Source: Paramecium pentaurelia
Lineage: Eukaryota > Ciliophora > Oligohymenophorea > Peniculida > Parameciidae
Assembly (NCBI GenBank): GCA_905183005.1
Contig: CAJJDO010000109.1
Coordinates: 150,671-214,670, forward strand
Reading direction: 5' to 3'
Length of the DNA stretch: 64,000 bases
Of the stretch, positions 48,097-61,064 are shown in pieces. The notes below the pieces were generated by a model, which did no database searches, was not told where the DNA came from, and was given only the letters and a program-made list of their open reading frames with translations. A program made the translations under genes and the position numbers. The number at the start of each line of letters is the position of its first letter. Position 1 is the first letter of the stretch.

Positions 48097-48749
48097 TCAA
48101 TTAAAGTCCTTTAATGTGGGTCCTATTTCATTAAATTTTGAATCCAACAATTTAGTAGATTGAATTGGAGTTAACCATTATCTAGAGTCTAGTATCTTTT
48201 CAGATGATTATGGTAGAGTCTATATTCTAAGGTTATTTAATTGCCAGTAATAATTCATCGGTTATGGATTAGGAATTTGTAAATGATTTTATTGTAAGTA
48301 TAAGTTTCTAATGTAATTGATAAAAATTACTAATGTAGAAATAAATATGGGTTCATCTATAGACTTAATTAAAATATTTGAAATTATTAGGCTTGTTCCT
48401 ATTGGAGAGTCATCTGTTTTAGATGAATAGGCTAAGGGTTTTATTGAGATTTTTAATCAATGAAATCAATACTACGTTAGTCTTAGAATTTCTCATCTTT
48501 ATTTTCATTTTTGGAATCAAGTTTAAAAGTCTTTTGTCTAGACCTAGTCTTTTTCTTTCCAACTCTTCCTTCTCTTTTGTAGGTCTACAATATAGCCTTA
48601 GATGTGCTAAACTTAATTCCAAATTCTTGAGCTGCTTACTTGATAGTTGACTTTTTGGATTGAACTCTTTCTATAAATGCCATTCTAACAGCAGGTGTTA
48701 TTATGGCATATTTTTTTTTGGTTTAACTACCATCAAATTAATAGTTCAT
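48097..48749 (-). CDS. helix-turn-helix protein, Psq/transposase-like
   Basis: 209 residues after intron 48308-48330 (23 nt). The N-terminal 60 residues form a homeodomain-like HTH: ITPAVRMAFIERVQSKKSTI, KQAAQEFGIKFSTSKAIL, QTYKREGRVGKKKTRSR. The pattern (helix, QAAQEFGI turn, KFSTSKAIL recognition helix, basic arm) is that of Psq/transposase-type HTHs. The rest is Gln/Asn/Pro-rich, without a DDE nuclease domain, so it may be a free-standing DNA-binding protein derived from a transposon or a small regulator. The start codon is followed by Gln-rich sequence. Confidence 0.68.
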
Positions 48750-48881
48750 TGATATATATATTTATAATATGATTTCAAAAAGATTACATTTACAAAGTGA
48801 GTTATTTGTACATATAAAATAAAGAAAAAATCTTATGCTTTTTTTTTAACATAAATTTAATTTATTGAAGAATTATTACAA

Positions 48882-49961
48882 ATGATTTAAAACAATATTA
48901 CAACTATTGATGGATCACAATATGAAGGTGGTGGATAGATGCTTAGATCAGCTTTAGCTTTATCTGTCATTTTCCAAAAGGAATTCCAAATAATAAATAT
49001 TAGATCCAATCGTCCTAATCCAGGAATTAATAATTAACTATTAAGTCAAATACATTTGATTTGTAATTTTGTTAAATCAGAAATACAAGGAGCTGAGTTA
49101 GGATCAAAACAAATGAAATTTAAACCCTTAGAAAAATTTGTTCCACAAGACCTTATTTGTAAAGCAACCACTGCTCAAAGTATTACATTAATTTTACAAT
49201 CACTTTTACCAATATCTCTTAATTCATAGAAACCAATTTAATTATCTATCTAGGGAGGTACATATTTAAATCATAGTCCAACTATATTAGCTTGGAATAA
49301 TATTTTTTTAAAACTTATTTAAGAAATGGGAATTTAAATAAATTTAGAAGTTGTTAAAGATGGTTATTATCCATAAGGTGGAGGTGAAGTAAGAGCTATC
49401 ATTTAACCTATCAATTCAAAACTCAAATATTATGTAAACACTTAGTATTCAAAAATTAATTAATTAACATGCACTTATCTTCTATCCTCACCTTCTGCAA
49501 TTATGTAATTTGATAATTAGATAGTCAATAATTTAAAAGAGTACTCGGAAAATAATATATTACCTATTAAAAGCAATATTAAGGTTGTTAATTCAAAAAA
49601 ATTTAAAAAATGTTATGGAGTATCCTTACTTTGTCATTCATCTAAAAATTCTTATGATTTTACAACTATTAATGATTCAGACAAAACTATAGATGAAACA
49701 GTCCATTAGGTAATTAACTAAGCTAAATAATTTTTATTAAATTAAACTTCTTTTGATGAGCATCATTAAGATTAACTCATATTATTGATGGCATTAGCTG
49801 AAGGAAAATCTGAAATTTTGATCGGAAAACCATCATTACACACTTATTCTCTTATATATGTGATTGGATTATTCTTACCTGAATGTAAAATAGAATTAAG
49901 AGAAACTGATAGCAAAGAATAATTTCTATTGTCTGTTTAAGGAATTGGATATGTATTTTGA
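48882..49961 (+). CDS. RTCA: RNA 3'-terminal phosphate cyclase
   Basis: An intronless 359-residue protein. Family landmarks: GSQYEGGGQMLRSALALSVI, RSNRPNPGINNQLLSQIH, GGTYLNHSPTILAWNN, KDGYYPQGGGEV, and the catalytic-His region DEHHQDQLILLMALAEGKSE. The enzyme converts RNA 3'-phosphate to 2',3'-cyclic phosphate through a covalent His-AMP intermediate; the histidine of EHHQDQ is present. The length is normal for RtcA. It is divergent from the HTH gene, with about 130 bases between starts. Confidence 0.95.
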
Positions 49962-50020
49962 TATTATTTTATTAACTAATATACAGAAAAACAATTTAAG
50001 CTCATGATTGCAGTTTCATA

Positions 50021-50840
50021 TCATCTTGATTTAAAATAATAAAACTCTTATGGCTTAGCAATTTTATTAAAAATTTATCCAATTTAGGATAAATATTTGA
50101 ATTTCTCTTATAGATTACTACGCAATATTTAAGCATAAGCATGTTTAGAATAAAATTCTAGAGAGAGTTTTTAAAATAATAATTTGAATATATCTTAACA
50201 TTGTTAACCTTTTGGATCATAATGACAAAGAATATACATTTCTTGAATGGCTTTAATTTCTAATTATTTTAGCCAAGTCCAAAAATGTGGTTTTAAATTA
50301 AAGTTATCTTAAAAGAAATTATCAATTATTTCTTTTGCTTCATCATTTTCAAGCATAAAATTCATATGGTTTTATAAAAGCGTATTCTAAATTTTTGATT
50401 CCTCTGTTATAAAATATAATAATATTATAATACCATCAATTGGATAAATTCCTTTTTATTAGATTTCAATTTATTTTATTAAATCTTCCACTGCATCATT
50501 TCTATTTTCTTCAATACGAATTGATGGATTATTAATAGTTCTTAATTATTTATTTGAATAAGCTTATTGAATTAATTATTATAGAAAACTCAGAGGAATA
50601 GTTACAGTTGGATCTTAACGAGTCTATATTAAATAATAATATTACTGTGATTTCATCAGCTGGTTAGAAGCGTAAATTTAATGGAGGATATTTTCTTTAC
50701 TCCTCACTATCTCCTACTTTATTATAAATTATTTTTATAGGTGCATATTTCAAACGTACATGATTGCTCCCATTGTGATTGCAATGATTGTTATCAGATT
50801 CAAAATTTTACTTAGATGGATGATAACGTTCAAAGCTCAT
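50021..50840 (-). CDS. hypothetical protein
   Basis: 265 residues after intron 50624-50645 (22 nt). The N-terminus is His/Asn-rich (CNHNGSNH), followed by a region with KYPPLNLRFQPADEIT and helical sequence (ENRNDAVEDLIKQIEIQQKG, LKPHFWTWLKQLEIKAIQEM). No family is recognised. A second possible intron of 30 nt keeps the frame, so the protein may be ten residues shorter. Confidence 0.55.
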
Positions 50841-50968
50841 AATTAAGGACTATAAATTATAAATAAATTATTATATAAGGATCATTATAAATATTTACAA
50901 TTATTTTTTTTAACAGATTTAAAAAAAAATGAAATATTATGAAGTTTTGGTAAAATTCATTAACAAAT

Positions 50969-51988
50969 TCAATTTTTCTATTCTCTAACTTAAGTTTATG
51001 ATTAAGAATCTTTATGAACTAGTTGCTTTAAAGTATTGTAAATTTTAAGTGCTTTATCTAATTTATTATCATCATTGAATTTATTATAAATTTGATTATG
51101 TTCATTATCTAATTTAATTTAAACCTTTGATTATTAATTTTGAATTACATTAGAAATCAAATTATGTTGAATACAATTAATATCCTATGTATGAAAGGAT
51201 GTCTACTTTAATATAGATTTAATTTAAGTAGTCTTATTTCTTTCAGAATTTATTTTTTAAGATAATCTATTGTCTTAAGGAATTTAAGTTCTATAAATAT
51301 ATATAAAAAATAATTTTACTTAATACTATTCTAAACATCACAATTTTATTTTTTTTAAATGTTTATATCTGATTATTATTTTGTTGATAAAATATTATAA
51401 GGTTTAGTTTTAGGTTTGTCAATAATTTTGACTTCAACAGATTTTTTTTAGTTTGAATAATTTCTCATGGATTCTGCTAGTTTTAAATATGAAGCTTCAG
51501 AAATAAGATTTGTTTTAGTTAATTTTGTTGTATTATCATTCGAGGTTTAATGTCTATGAATTAATGATATTTTATGATCAGACTTCGATACATCTGTCTA
51601 ATTTAATTAATAAGCAATAACTTTTTAATTAAATAATCCATTATTGGAATCTATAATCTAAGTTTTATTAACAGGAGTCTTGTATTCTACTGTCATTTTT
51701 TGAATTTCTAATTCAATATTACCAATATCCTAAAGTAAAGAATTTTTTATTATTTTTCTATCCATTTCCATTTTTTAACTTTTGAGTTATGATATATTCA
51801 ACTTCTCCATACAATTTTATGGTTTTAATTGCTATACTAGAATATGAGTTCTCTATGTCTGTTTTGATTTTGATTTATTTTATTGATTGATCAGATTTTC
51901 CAGAGCTTTTCTCTGTCTTTAGATAGCATTGGTAGTATTACCTGATCTAATTTTGACTGGGGCCCATATCGTCTTAGAATTTACTCAT
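50969..51988 (-). CDS. coiled-coil hypothetical protein
   Basis: 321 residues after introns 51917-51941 (25 nt, AAG acceptor) and one of 29 nt near 51296-51324. The N-terminal exon MSKFQDDMGPSQNQIRQ joins coiled-coil sequence (KALENLINQQNKSKSKQTQR, MDRKIIKNSLLQDIGNIELE), then a Lys/Asn/Ser-rich tail. The AAG intron is supported because it is the only way to connect the single upstream ATG to the long frame. No family is recognised. Confidence 0.55.
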
Positions 51989-52733
51989 TCAACAATTTAG
52001 TATTTTTATAATTATAATATAATTCATTATGATAGAAACAATATACTTTCAATAAGTACTTGGAGTTGTTAAGTAAAAAATAATTTGTTTTCTTAAGTAG
52101 AACCAAAAAGTAAATGTTCCATATCTTATAAAGAAATCATTTATGACTTTGAGGTTTCTATACTTCAAAAATTCTAAAAATTACATCCTTTCTATTTTAT
52201 ATATTAGCATTAGAAATTTAAGAACTTGTAATCATAAAATCATATCAACCGATGTTTTATTCAGTTTCTTCTAAAAAATTTAAGAAATATTCAAATCAGA
52301 ATCCTGAAAAATTCTGAATAATTATTTCTAATTTTGAGACTCAAGATAAACCTTACCTAAAGTATATTACTATATATTTTTGTTAAGTTGATATTTTTCT
52401 ATACTAACAAATAATTAAGATAGATTTACATAAATTATTAATGAAATTGACTTATGGTTTAATTTCAGTAAGATCTTTCAAAGGGAAATGTTTACTGCTG
52501 ATCTTATTTTTGATTTCTATATAACAGACTTCTTCACTCATTTATTATGGAAGTCCTTTTTTATAAATTCTTCAAAATTAATAAATATTCTATGAAAAAG
52601 AATGGCAATCAAATTCTAATTATTTAATTTTGAAAATTTTACTATTTCCTCTTTAACTTTCATAACATAATTATATGGTTTATTTATATATAGGATAAAG
52701 GTGATTATTTTGAAATATTATTAAATTTTTAAT
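51989..52733. other. intergenic region with short minus-strand frames
   Basis: About 745 bases between the coiled-coil gene start (-) and CFAP99 (+). A minus-strand frame around 52030-52215 (for example DMEHLLFGSTQENKLFFTQQ) can be extended with a putative 22-nt intron, but two frames compete and neither is convincing. No other feature is seen. Confidence 0.4.
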
Positions 52734-52737
52734 GAGA

Positions 52738-55101
52738 TATTAATAACTAATAACTTAAGCAATTGATCTTATAAAATCATACAATCCAGTGATATTAACA
52801 CCTGATTCTTATTGTGAATAATATATATAAGAAAATTGTAAAAAGCTATTTGATACTGAAATAATGTTTCTGAAATAAGTAAAACATTTGATTTTAGTTT
52901 CAGGTATTTTCTGGAGTTTAAAGATATGAGGAATTCCTTAAAATTCTTACAAAAACAATGTTTAAAATATTATCAAGTACAACAAATCGAAATGATGGAA
53001 CACTTTATCATATATTTTCATACTTAATCATTTTTAGATTGGATGAATTGCCATATAATGAATTTAAGAAAATGGTGAATGAATAGGATCCAGTTAAAAT
53101 GAATGTACTATTGTAATTCCTTTTTGATATTGATAAAATACAAACACATTTAAAACCTCTTTGGATTGAAATATATGATCCTCAATATATTTAAGAAACT
53201 GTTATTGGAGGACTTGAATAACACTTTCCTATGATGAAAGATTTATTAAGTTCTTTAAGTTCAAGAGCAACAGGTAAGTAAAGTGAATTAGTTGAAGAAG
53301 AGGAAAGACCTTAATCAGCTACAAAAAAATAACCAACTAAAACAATCCCATTTAAATTAAGTGAAACCAAAAAGAAACCTGAACCTCCACCTCCTCCTAA
53401 ACCTGAATAATATAAAAGTAAACCTGTACCTAATTATTTAAATAAAAGAACTTTATCATAGGTTGAGGAGGAGAATAAATAAAGATTAGAATAATCAAAA
53501 AAGAAAGTTTAAGATACTTATAAAGAAGCTAAATAATTTGAATTTAAAACAGAATAAAGACCTACAAATTATGAGATAGTTAAAAAAGAGGTTGAAGATA
53601 CTCTTAATAAGCAATTATAATTTAATATGAAGTATGCTAAGCCTGTGCCAACAGAATTGGAAGCAGCTGAAATTAAATTAAATGCTGCTGCCATTTTAAG
53701 AGAAGAAATGTTACTTAAAAAGAAATAAGATATTGAAAAAGAAAGAGTCAAGAATTTAGAGGTTAATCTTAGAGATTCTGGAGAATTTGAAGAATGGAAA
53801 AAACAATAAGATGAAATTGAATAAATTGCAAAAATGGAACATTAGTAATAAAAGAAAATTGAAATGGAATTAGCAAGAGAAGCAGCTATGAGAGCTTAGG
53901 AAGAAAAATTTAAAGAAAATAGAATATTGGCAGAAAAAATGAAAGAAGAAGCAATTGAAAGATTGAAAGAAAGATAAGAATTATAATAAGAATAAGTAGA
54001 ATATAAAAAGTAATTGATTGAGCAAATTATAGAAGCAGAAAAGAAAGTGCATATATAAGTTGAAAAAGTATAAGAGAGAAATAAATAAATGGCAGAAGAT
54101 TAGAAATTAGAAATGGCCAGAAAACTTGAATTAAAAAGATAAGAAGATGAATAAATTAGAATTAAAAGAGAAGAACTCATTAAATAAATAAGAGAATTAG
54201 AAAGATAACCAATCAAGAGAACTAAAGGATATGATCCTACTGAAACTATGGGATATGGATTATTGGAGGAAATGTCATTAGCTGAATTAAGAGATAGATT
54301 AGAAGTAGTCAAGGCTGAAAGAAAGGCAGAAGAAGAAGAAAAGAGAAAAGAAATAGTTTAATCTAAAGATGAATATTTATCATCTATGTAAAAAAAAGTA
54401 TTAGAGATTAAGGCACATCGTAGAGCAGAAACATAGTAAAAAAATATGGAAAGAGAAGCTAAAAAATTAAAAAAGTAAAAGGAAGAAGAATTGAGGAAGA
54501 AAATTAGAGAAGAATAATTAATTGAAGTTTAAAATAAGATAAGTTAAAAGAAATAAATTAAGAGTGCAGAAGAATAAAGGATTGCAGCTGAAGTAAGAGA
54601 AACTAAACTTAGATAATAATATATGAATGCTAATAAAGCAATGGTAGAAATGAAAGCTTGGAAATCTTAATAAGATGGTAATTATTTTAATAAATTATTT
54701 TAGGATTGGAAAGAGAAATTAAAAATAGATAAAATGAAAAATTAATTGTATAAGAAGGAATAGAATCTGTTAATTTAAAAGAAAGAAAGATTCTTGCAGA
54801 GTAAGCAAAAAGATTAGTCAAAACTAAAGTTGATTTTAATTAGGCTTATGATAAAGAATTGAAAACTGCTTATTAAATGAATGAAGAACTTTATCAATAA
54901 GAAGCTCAAAATAGAACATAAATGCACAATATCTAAAGAGAATGGAAGGAAGAACATACAAAAAATATGATATCAAGAGATGAATATAAATAAAAAATTT
55001 CAGAAACATCTTTAAAAAATTCAAAAAAAAAATCTTAATAATAAAAGATCAAATTCTAATAAAGTCGATAATTAGAATAACTACCCTCAGCATAATATTG
55101 A
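52738..55101 (+). CDS. CFAP99: cilia- and flagella-associated protein 99 (CFAP99)
   Basis: About 770 residues after introns 52879-52903 (25 nt, CAG acceptor) and 54678-54703. The N-terminal region matches CFAP99: DLIKSYNPVILTPDSYCEQY, VFSGVQRYEEFLKILTKTMF, LYHIFSYLIIFRLDELPYNE, LKPLWIEIYDPQYIQETVIG. A Pro-rich linker and a very long Glu/Lys/Gln coiled coil follow. CFAP99 is an axonemal protein. The 5' end is unresolved: the frame is closed by TGA at 52735-52737, an ATG at 52734 is one base out of frame, and the first in-frame ATG is 52864. A one-base indel or a missed exon is likely. Confidence 0.83.
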
Positions 55102-55797
55102 TGATATTAATATCATATTATTATTCTAAAATAAGCGAATATATAATTTATTACTTAAATCCTTTAATAATTTTATATACTTAATTGATCCATACTATTA
55201 AATTAATCAATAATAAGTAATTTGATATTACTAGATCAATAAGTAATAAAAATATTTATTTTACATGTAAAATATCAATTTTTCTATAAACTTAGTAATT
55301 AGATAAATATATTTGTGGAGAAGTTTATAACTAAATGATTACAATTAAAATTAAATGTTCCATAAAATTTAATATACAATACGAATATGTTAAAGAATAA
55401 ATTGTAATCTTAACAATAAAGAAGGATTTAATTTAGTATAACTACCTTTTTGATTACATAAACTATTTTGCATAATGAATAATAGAGAAGAACTTAAAAG
55501 AATCAAAATTAATGATAAATAATAATCTAAGTTAAAATACAATATCAATTGAATAAATAATAAATTCAAAATAATTTTTCAGGATGTTTATATCATCAAA
55601 CATATTTATTTTATCTCAATTTAATTCTAATATATTAAATTTATACTAAATTTGTGATTGATTAATCATAAATTATGAAACATTCATAAGTTAATGATTG
55701 ATTTAATTATTAAAAATTTGAGATTAGAAAACTAATATTTTTCTATTAATAATTTTTTATAATATACATATTTATTAATAATTAATAGTAATAAATT
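55102..55797. other. convergent AT-rich intergenic region
   Basis: About 700 bases between the CFAP99 stop (+) and the coiled-coil gene stop (-). All frames are short. No RNA gene, repeat or motif is recognised. Confidence 0.5.
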
Positions 55798-57302
55798 TCA
55801 ATAATACTTTCTATCCATCAACAAATTACTCAGATAAGTCTTTGTTTATTTCAATTCTTCAATCTATGATACATATTGATAATTTTAATATTTGTAATAG
55901 TCAGCCTCTTTTCTTAATTGCTAACATTCTTTTTGTAAAGATAAACATTAATCTTCTATGTTAAGTAAATCGAGTGTCTAATTATTATTCTGTAATTGTT
56001 GCAGCTATTCTTTCAAATTATTTTAATCAACTTAAGATTTCTAATATAATTCTTTTTAAATGTTTAAAGTTTGATGAAAATCTTAAACTACTTTTTATAA
56101 TGATTTTTATTCATTTTTTAATTGTTCTATTTAACTATTTAATTTATCAATCTCTTTATCTTTTAATTCATTTTACTATTACAACTTTTGTTTTTATGTA
56201 CTTTCTTTTTCTAATTCATGTCTTGTTTCATTATATTTTTCTTAAAGTCTCTTAACTTATAGATTAAGCTCTTTAATTTCGTTTTCATCATCTTATTTAG
56301 TTGTTTTATTTGTATTTTTTAATTCATCAATTAGTATTTATTATTCCATAATTTATTATCTTAATTGTTTAATTTTATGTTCATTTTCTTTTAATTAATT
56401 TTCTTGAGTTTTAGCTACTATACTTAATTTATCAAATCTATTCTCAATTTCAAGTAGTATTTGATTTTTGTGTTCCAATCTTTTGGTTAGAGTGTAAAAC
56501 TAAGATATTGAATTATTTATACTTCTGATTGATTACCTTATTGTTATTACTAATAATTTTTGAATTCTTATTCTAGAGATTCAAACATTTTAGATACTTT
56601 CTTCATTTAGATTGATTATTCTACATATTTTTTATCTATTCTTTCTACATCTTGAATTAACTCTTTATTCTTTTTCATCAATTATTCAATAGATTTATCT
56701 TTCTTTAAAATATCATTATTTAAAAAACTATTTTATGAGGATAAATTTTCAATTACTGTTTCTTATTTGGTTAATGTACTTTTAAACATATCTTCACATT
56801 CTTTTAATGTATGCATAACATTATTTAATTCATTATTTGATTCCAATAATTAATTCTATAAGTTCTATTTCTCTTATTGTAAATTTTATTCATTATTTTT
56901 TAATTATTTATTTATCTCCATAATTACTTCCATTTTTTAATTAGTTTCATCAACCAATTATTATTATAAATAATTATTCTTATTTAATTCATCAATTCTT
57001 TTTTATTGAGAAATCATAATAGAATTCAATTCTTCTAATTATGTAATAAGCATCTTAATTTTAGAGTCATTTTGATTAGTGTCTTTAGAATTCTATAATT
57101 ATTAATATTGTTTTTCTAATGCAACATAGGCCAAAGACAAACGTTCAACTTCTGTTGATACAAGTACAAAATTTTTCATTACAGTCCATTTCTCTATTAA
57201 AGAATCTTAACGAATTAATTCTTAAAGTGTCATTTCCAATTCTACAATGTTCTATTTTAATTATGTATTTTCTTCTAACAGATTTGAGTAATTATTTTTC
57301 AT
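55798..57302 (-). CDS. long coiled-coil protein
   Basis: 493 residues after intron 56500-56522 (23 nt). Continuous heptad coiled coil from end to end (KNNYSNLLEENTQLKQNIVE, MEVIMEINKQLKNNEQNLQQ, ELKDKEIDKLNSQIEQLKNE), without a globular domain. Gln, Glu, Lys, Asn and Leu dominate. Function is not deducible; proteins of this kind are common among ciliate basal-body and cortical parts. The start is the first Met of the frame; a few hydrophobic codons upstream have no ATG. Confidence 0.62.
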
Positions 57303-57455
57303 TTGAATTAAAATTAAAAATAATAGTTTTTTTTTTGAATTTTCTTTAACGACGATCAATAATTGATAAGATAAGATTTAGAAATTAACATTGCTATAGA
57401 AAGTATTTCAATTTAAATAATTAATTTCTTTTCCAAATTATATATATATATATAA

Positions 57456-59913
57456 ATGCAATTAAAAACAAAGCTATTGCTGACTTAATTGATGTTATAA
57501 AATTTAATAAGTTTGATTTAAGCTGGAAATCAAGAGAGTAAGGATATGATAATTTTAATTGTGAACGCAATTGGAATAATATTGAATTTAATAATTTTCT
57601 GTCTCATTTATTCAAAATAGAGAGAGGACATCATTAACTCAATTGTTCAATTCCATATCATTTTTTAATTGGAAATAATATTTTACAATGTACACACCAT
57701 AAATACTTATTTCCTATTTATTTATTTACTTGCAATTGAGAACATATTGAAAAATAACAATAAATGTTATTAAATTTTGACTCATCTTCTTTGCTTATAC
57801 ATATCTGTTAGGATGACTATTTAATTTTACTCAGAATTTGCTACATTTGAATTCATCTTATTTGTTCTCTGGTAACCACTTAACCATGCTTTTCTATATT
57901 TAGATAAATTAACATAAGAAAAAACTCCAATGATTCCCAATACTCCTTCACAAAAGACATCAGCAAATCCTCAAGCTCATTTGAGTTATGGAGATTAATT
58001 TTAATAAGATTTATTAGAAGAGAAATCACCACATCCAGAAAAGAATGTAAATGTAACTTTAGATGAAGATCTTCTAAATTGTCTACCATATGGATTGGCA
58101 TTAATAGATAAAAATTATCATGTACTTCATCACAATGAAAAACTTTTAAATTATTTAATGGTAAAATCAACTGAATAAATTGTAAATTCTTTAGATTAAT
58201 TATTATCCAAGTAAATCTTACCCTTATTCATATATAGTGCTGAACTAAACTCATTTAAAACTCATCTTCATGCTAAACACAAACCTCCAATAGTTCCACT
58301 TAGAAAACTTAAACAAAGTTCGGCAAATCATTATTAAGTTGGTTCAGGAAGAACTTTAAATTAAACTAATTGGCTATCTGATCGTTTGAAAGTTAATTTA
58401 AAGAATAAAGAATCATTTTAATCAAGTATTCATGATGAAGTTACATATTAATATGTATAATTCGTTATGAATGAATTCTAATAAAACATTCATAGATAAA
58501 TGAGTAATGGATAAGATAGTCAATCTAAGGCATCTGAAACTACACATATGTTTTAGTTCCATGTAGTTTAAGATCTTAAAACTAAAAAGAAACATTATTA
58601 AATTAAAGTATATGAAGTTAAGCTTTAGGCTAAAACAAAAGAACCAGTATATTTATTTGTAATAGAAAATATTACAAATAAAGAAGAACTCAAAGAACTT
58701 ACTTTTAGATATAAATTTTAATAGGCTTTATTAAATTCATTTAGTCATGAATTAAGAACACCATTAAATTGTTCTTTACCATTATTGTAAGTATTAAGCA
58801 AAAAGATTGATGAACATCTCTATTTTACATTATTATTACCTGCAATTACATCAAGCAAAAGATTATTATTATAAATAAATGATATTTTAGATTATGCATA
58901 GATTGAATGTTAAGATTTTAAATTAAATTTAGATAACTTTTTTGTTAGTGAAATATTTAATGATTTAAAAGAATTATTTTAATCAGAATGTTAATAAAAA
59001 TAAATTGAATTGATATTAAATTTTAATAATTAATTAAATATTTGTAGTGATAAATTAAGAATAACATAAATTTTAGTTAATTTATTGAACAATTCAGTAA
59101 AATTTACAAAATAAGGAGGTAGAATAGTACTTTCAGTAAAAAAAAGAGATAATTAATATGTATTTTCAGTATGGGATAATGGAGAAGGTATTAGTAATGA
59201 TTAAATGTTAAATATGTAAAATTAACTCTTATAATAAAATGGATCAAATAAATTAGGATTAGGTTTAAGAGTTTCAAGAGGAATAGTTAAATTTTTAAGT
59301 GGAGATGGGGAATTATAAATTAAGAGTTAGAAAGGATTCTATACAGTTGTGAGTTTCTCTATAGATGAATAAGTAAAAACAGGTATTTAAGAAATTGGAT
59401 CTTCATTAAAAGATATTGAAGAGATTAAATCTAATTCTAAAGATTCAATTTAGAAAGTTTATGTTTCATCTAAAAAATTTTTAAATTAATAATGCAAATG
59501 TCCATAGATATTGATAGTAGATGATGTACCTTTTAATCATATAGCACTGCTTGCTCTATTATAAGCCTATGAATGGAAAGCGGAAAGTTCTTATGATGGT
59601 GATTCTGCAATACGTAAAGTAAAACTAAAATTATAAAATACATGTTGTAGAGTCTATAGAATAATTTTTATGGATATTGAAATGCCAGGAAAGAATGGAT
59701 TTGTGGTTAGTAGTGAAGTATAGATGCTTAAATTAATTAGAGATCTCTGAAATTCTTCGTAAAGAAGGATAAAATACCGTTATTGTAATGTGTTCAGCAT
59801 ATAATGGATAAGAGAATGCCGAAAAAGCCCATGAGAGTGGAATGCATGAAATAGTATCCAAACCAATTTCATTGGATTCTTTACAAATGCTTTTAGGAAA
59901 ATACTTTTGTTGA
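57456..59913 (+). CDS. membrane hybrid histidine kinase
   Basis: 808 residues with one intron, 59710-59740 (31 nt). The N-terminal 170 residues are hydrophobic with several membrane segments (MIILIVNAIGIILNLIIFCL; FLFIYLLAIENIL; FEFILFVLWQPLNHAFLYL). Then a PAS-like sensor region, HisKA with NSFSHELRTPLN (phospho-accepting His, about residue 429), N box NLLNNSVKFT, G1 VWDNGEGIS and G2 KLGLGLRVSRGIVKFL, and a C-terminal receiver: ILIVDDVPFN, FMDIEMPGKNGF (acceptor Asp) and VSKPISLDS (Lys). All catalytic landmarks are intact, so phosphorelay from His to the fused Asp is expected. The partner phosphotransfer protein is not nearby. Confidence 0.92.
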
Positions 59914-59976
59914 TATTTTATATTATTTTATTATAATGAATTTTGTTTTATTTTTTAATTGTAATTTTATACTATA

Positions 59977-61063
59977 TTATTCATTGATAATGAATAATAA
60001 TAATGGGAATGCATATATTTTTAATTATTTTTTTTAATGTTCATAACATTGGAACAACCTTTATTGACAAAAAAATAACCAGAAACAAGAAGAATAAGTA
60101 AGAATGTTCAAATGCAAACTTTTAATTATACTCAATAGGATGAAAATGTATCATAACTTGAAGATGTACCAATAACAACAAAGAAATTCTTACGATATAC
60201 AAATGGAATTGAAGCATATTTAAATACATTCCCTTCTTTTAATCCTGATCACTGGGCAATATTTTCTTGGCGTTTATTTATTTGTTTTATGGTGATAATT
60301 TATTTTTACTTAATACCTGTCTTTATGTTTTTTGGATATGAAGTATTTATTTATTTTATTAGATTATTTCAGAGAATTTGCGTATTGAAAATATAGCTGT
60401 ATATTTATATATAATGATATTTTTTTTGATGATTGATGTCTTTATTACTTTAAATACAGGATATTATGATAAGGGATAGATAGTATTGGATAAACATAGC
60501 ATTTTTGTAAGGTATGTTACTTAAGAATTTCTATTTGATATAATAGCAATAGTATCATTAATTTTATAAGTATCATTTCGAGATCATTATGCTTTTTTAA
60601 TTTGGATTCCATATTTCTTTTACTTTAAATATTATTATGTCACTTTGGTTGATTCTTAAGTTGAATAATTATTATAAGTGTAAAGAAAACTGAGAGCATT
60701 TTATTAGATATTAAAATTAATATTGACAATTTTATTTTTAGTTAACTTATTTGCTTGTTTATTTTATGCAGCAGGAGATTATTGGGTTAATTAAAGATAA
60801 GATTATGGATCATGGCTTATATCATCTAGTTTATAAAATGATATTTATTCATTACCTATAGCAGTTAAATATGAATATTCAGTTTATTGGGCTTTAACTA
60901 CAATGTTAACTGTTGGTTATGGTGATGTTACAGGTAAAAATCCATTAGAAATATTTGTATCAATAATAACAATGATTTTTGCTTGTGTTATTTTTGCTAT
61001 GATTGTTAGTGCTTTTTAGAATGTATTTTCTGAAATCACTCATCACAATATGTAATTTGATAA
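59977..61063. repeat. first copy of a 1,087-bp scaffold-join repeat
   Basis: From the short spacer before the K+ channel gene to the N at 61064; it recurs at 61065-62151 without visible difference. It ends inside the coding sequence with no stop. Confidence 0.85.
60037..61063 (+). pseudogene. truncated duplicate of the K+ channel gene (assembly artefact)
   Basis: The same ATG, 20-nt intron and first six transmembrane segments as the complete copy at 61125, but the contig ends after the pore and S6. Identity extends through the upstream spacer, so it is an unmerged overlap rather than a paralogue. Confidence 0.85.
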
Positions 61064-61064
61064 N

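Noticed and set aside
57456..57750. A competing frame in the first 100 codons of the histidine kinase
   Set aside because: It reads protein-like for about 95 codons but ends at a TGA and does not connect to the kinase; the frame from the ATG at 57456 continues unbroken into the HisKA domain.
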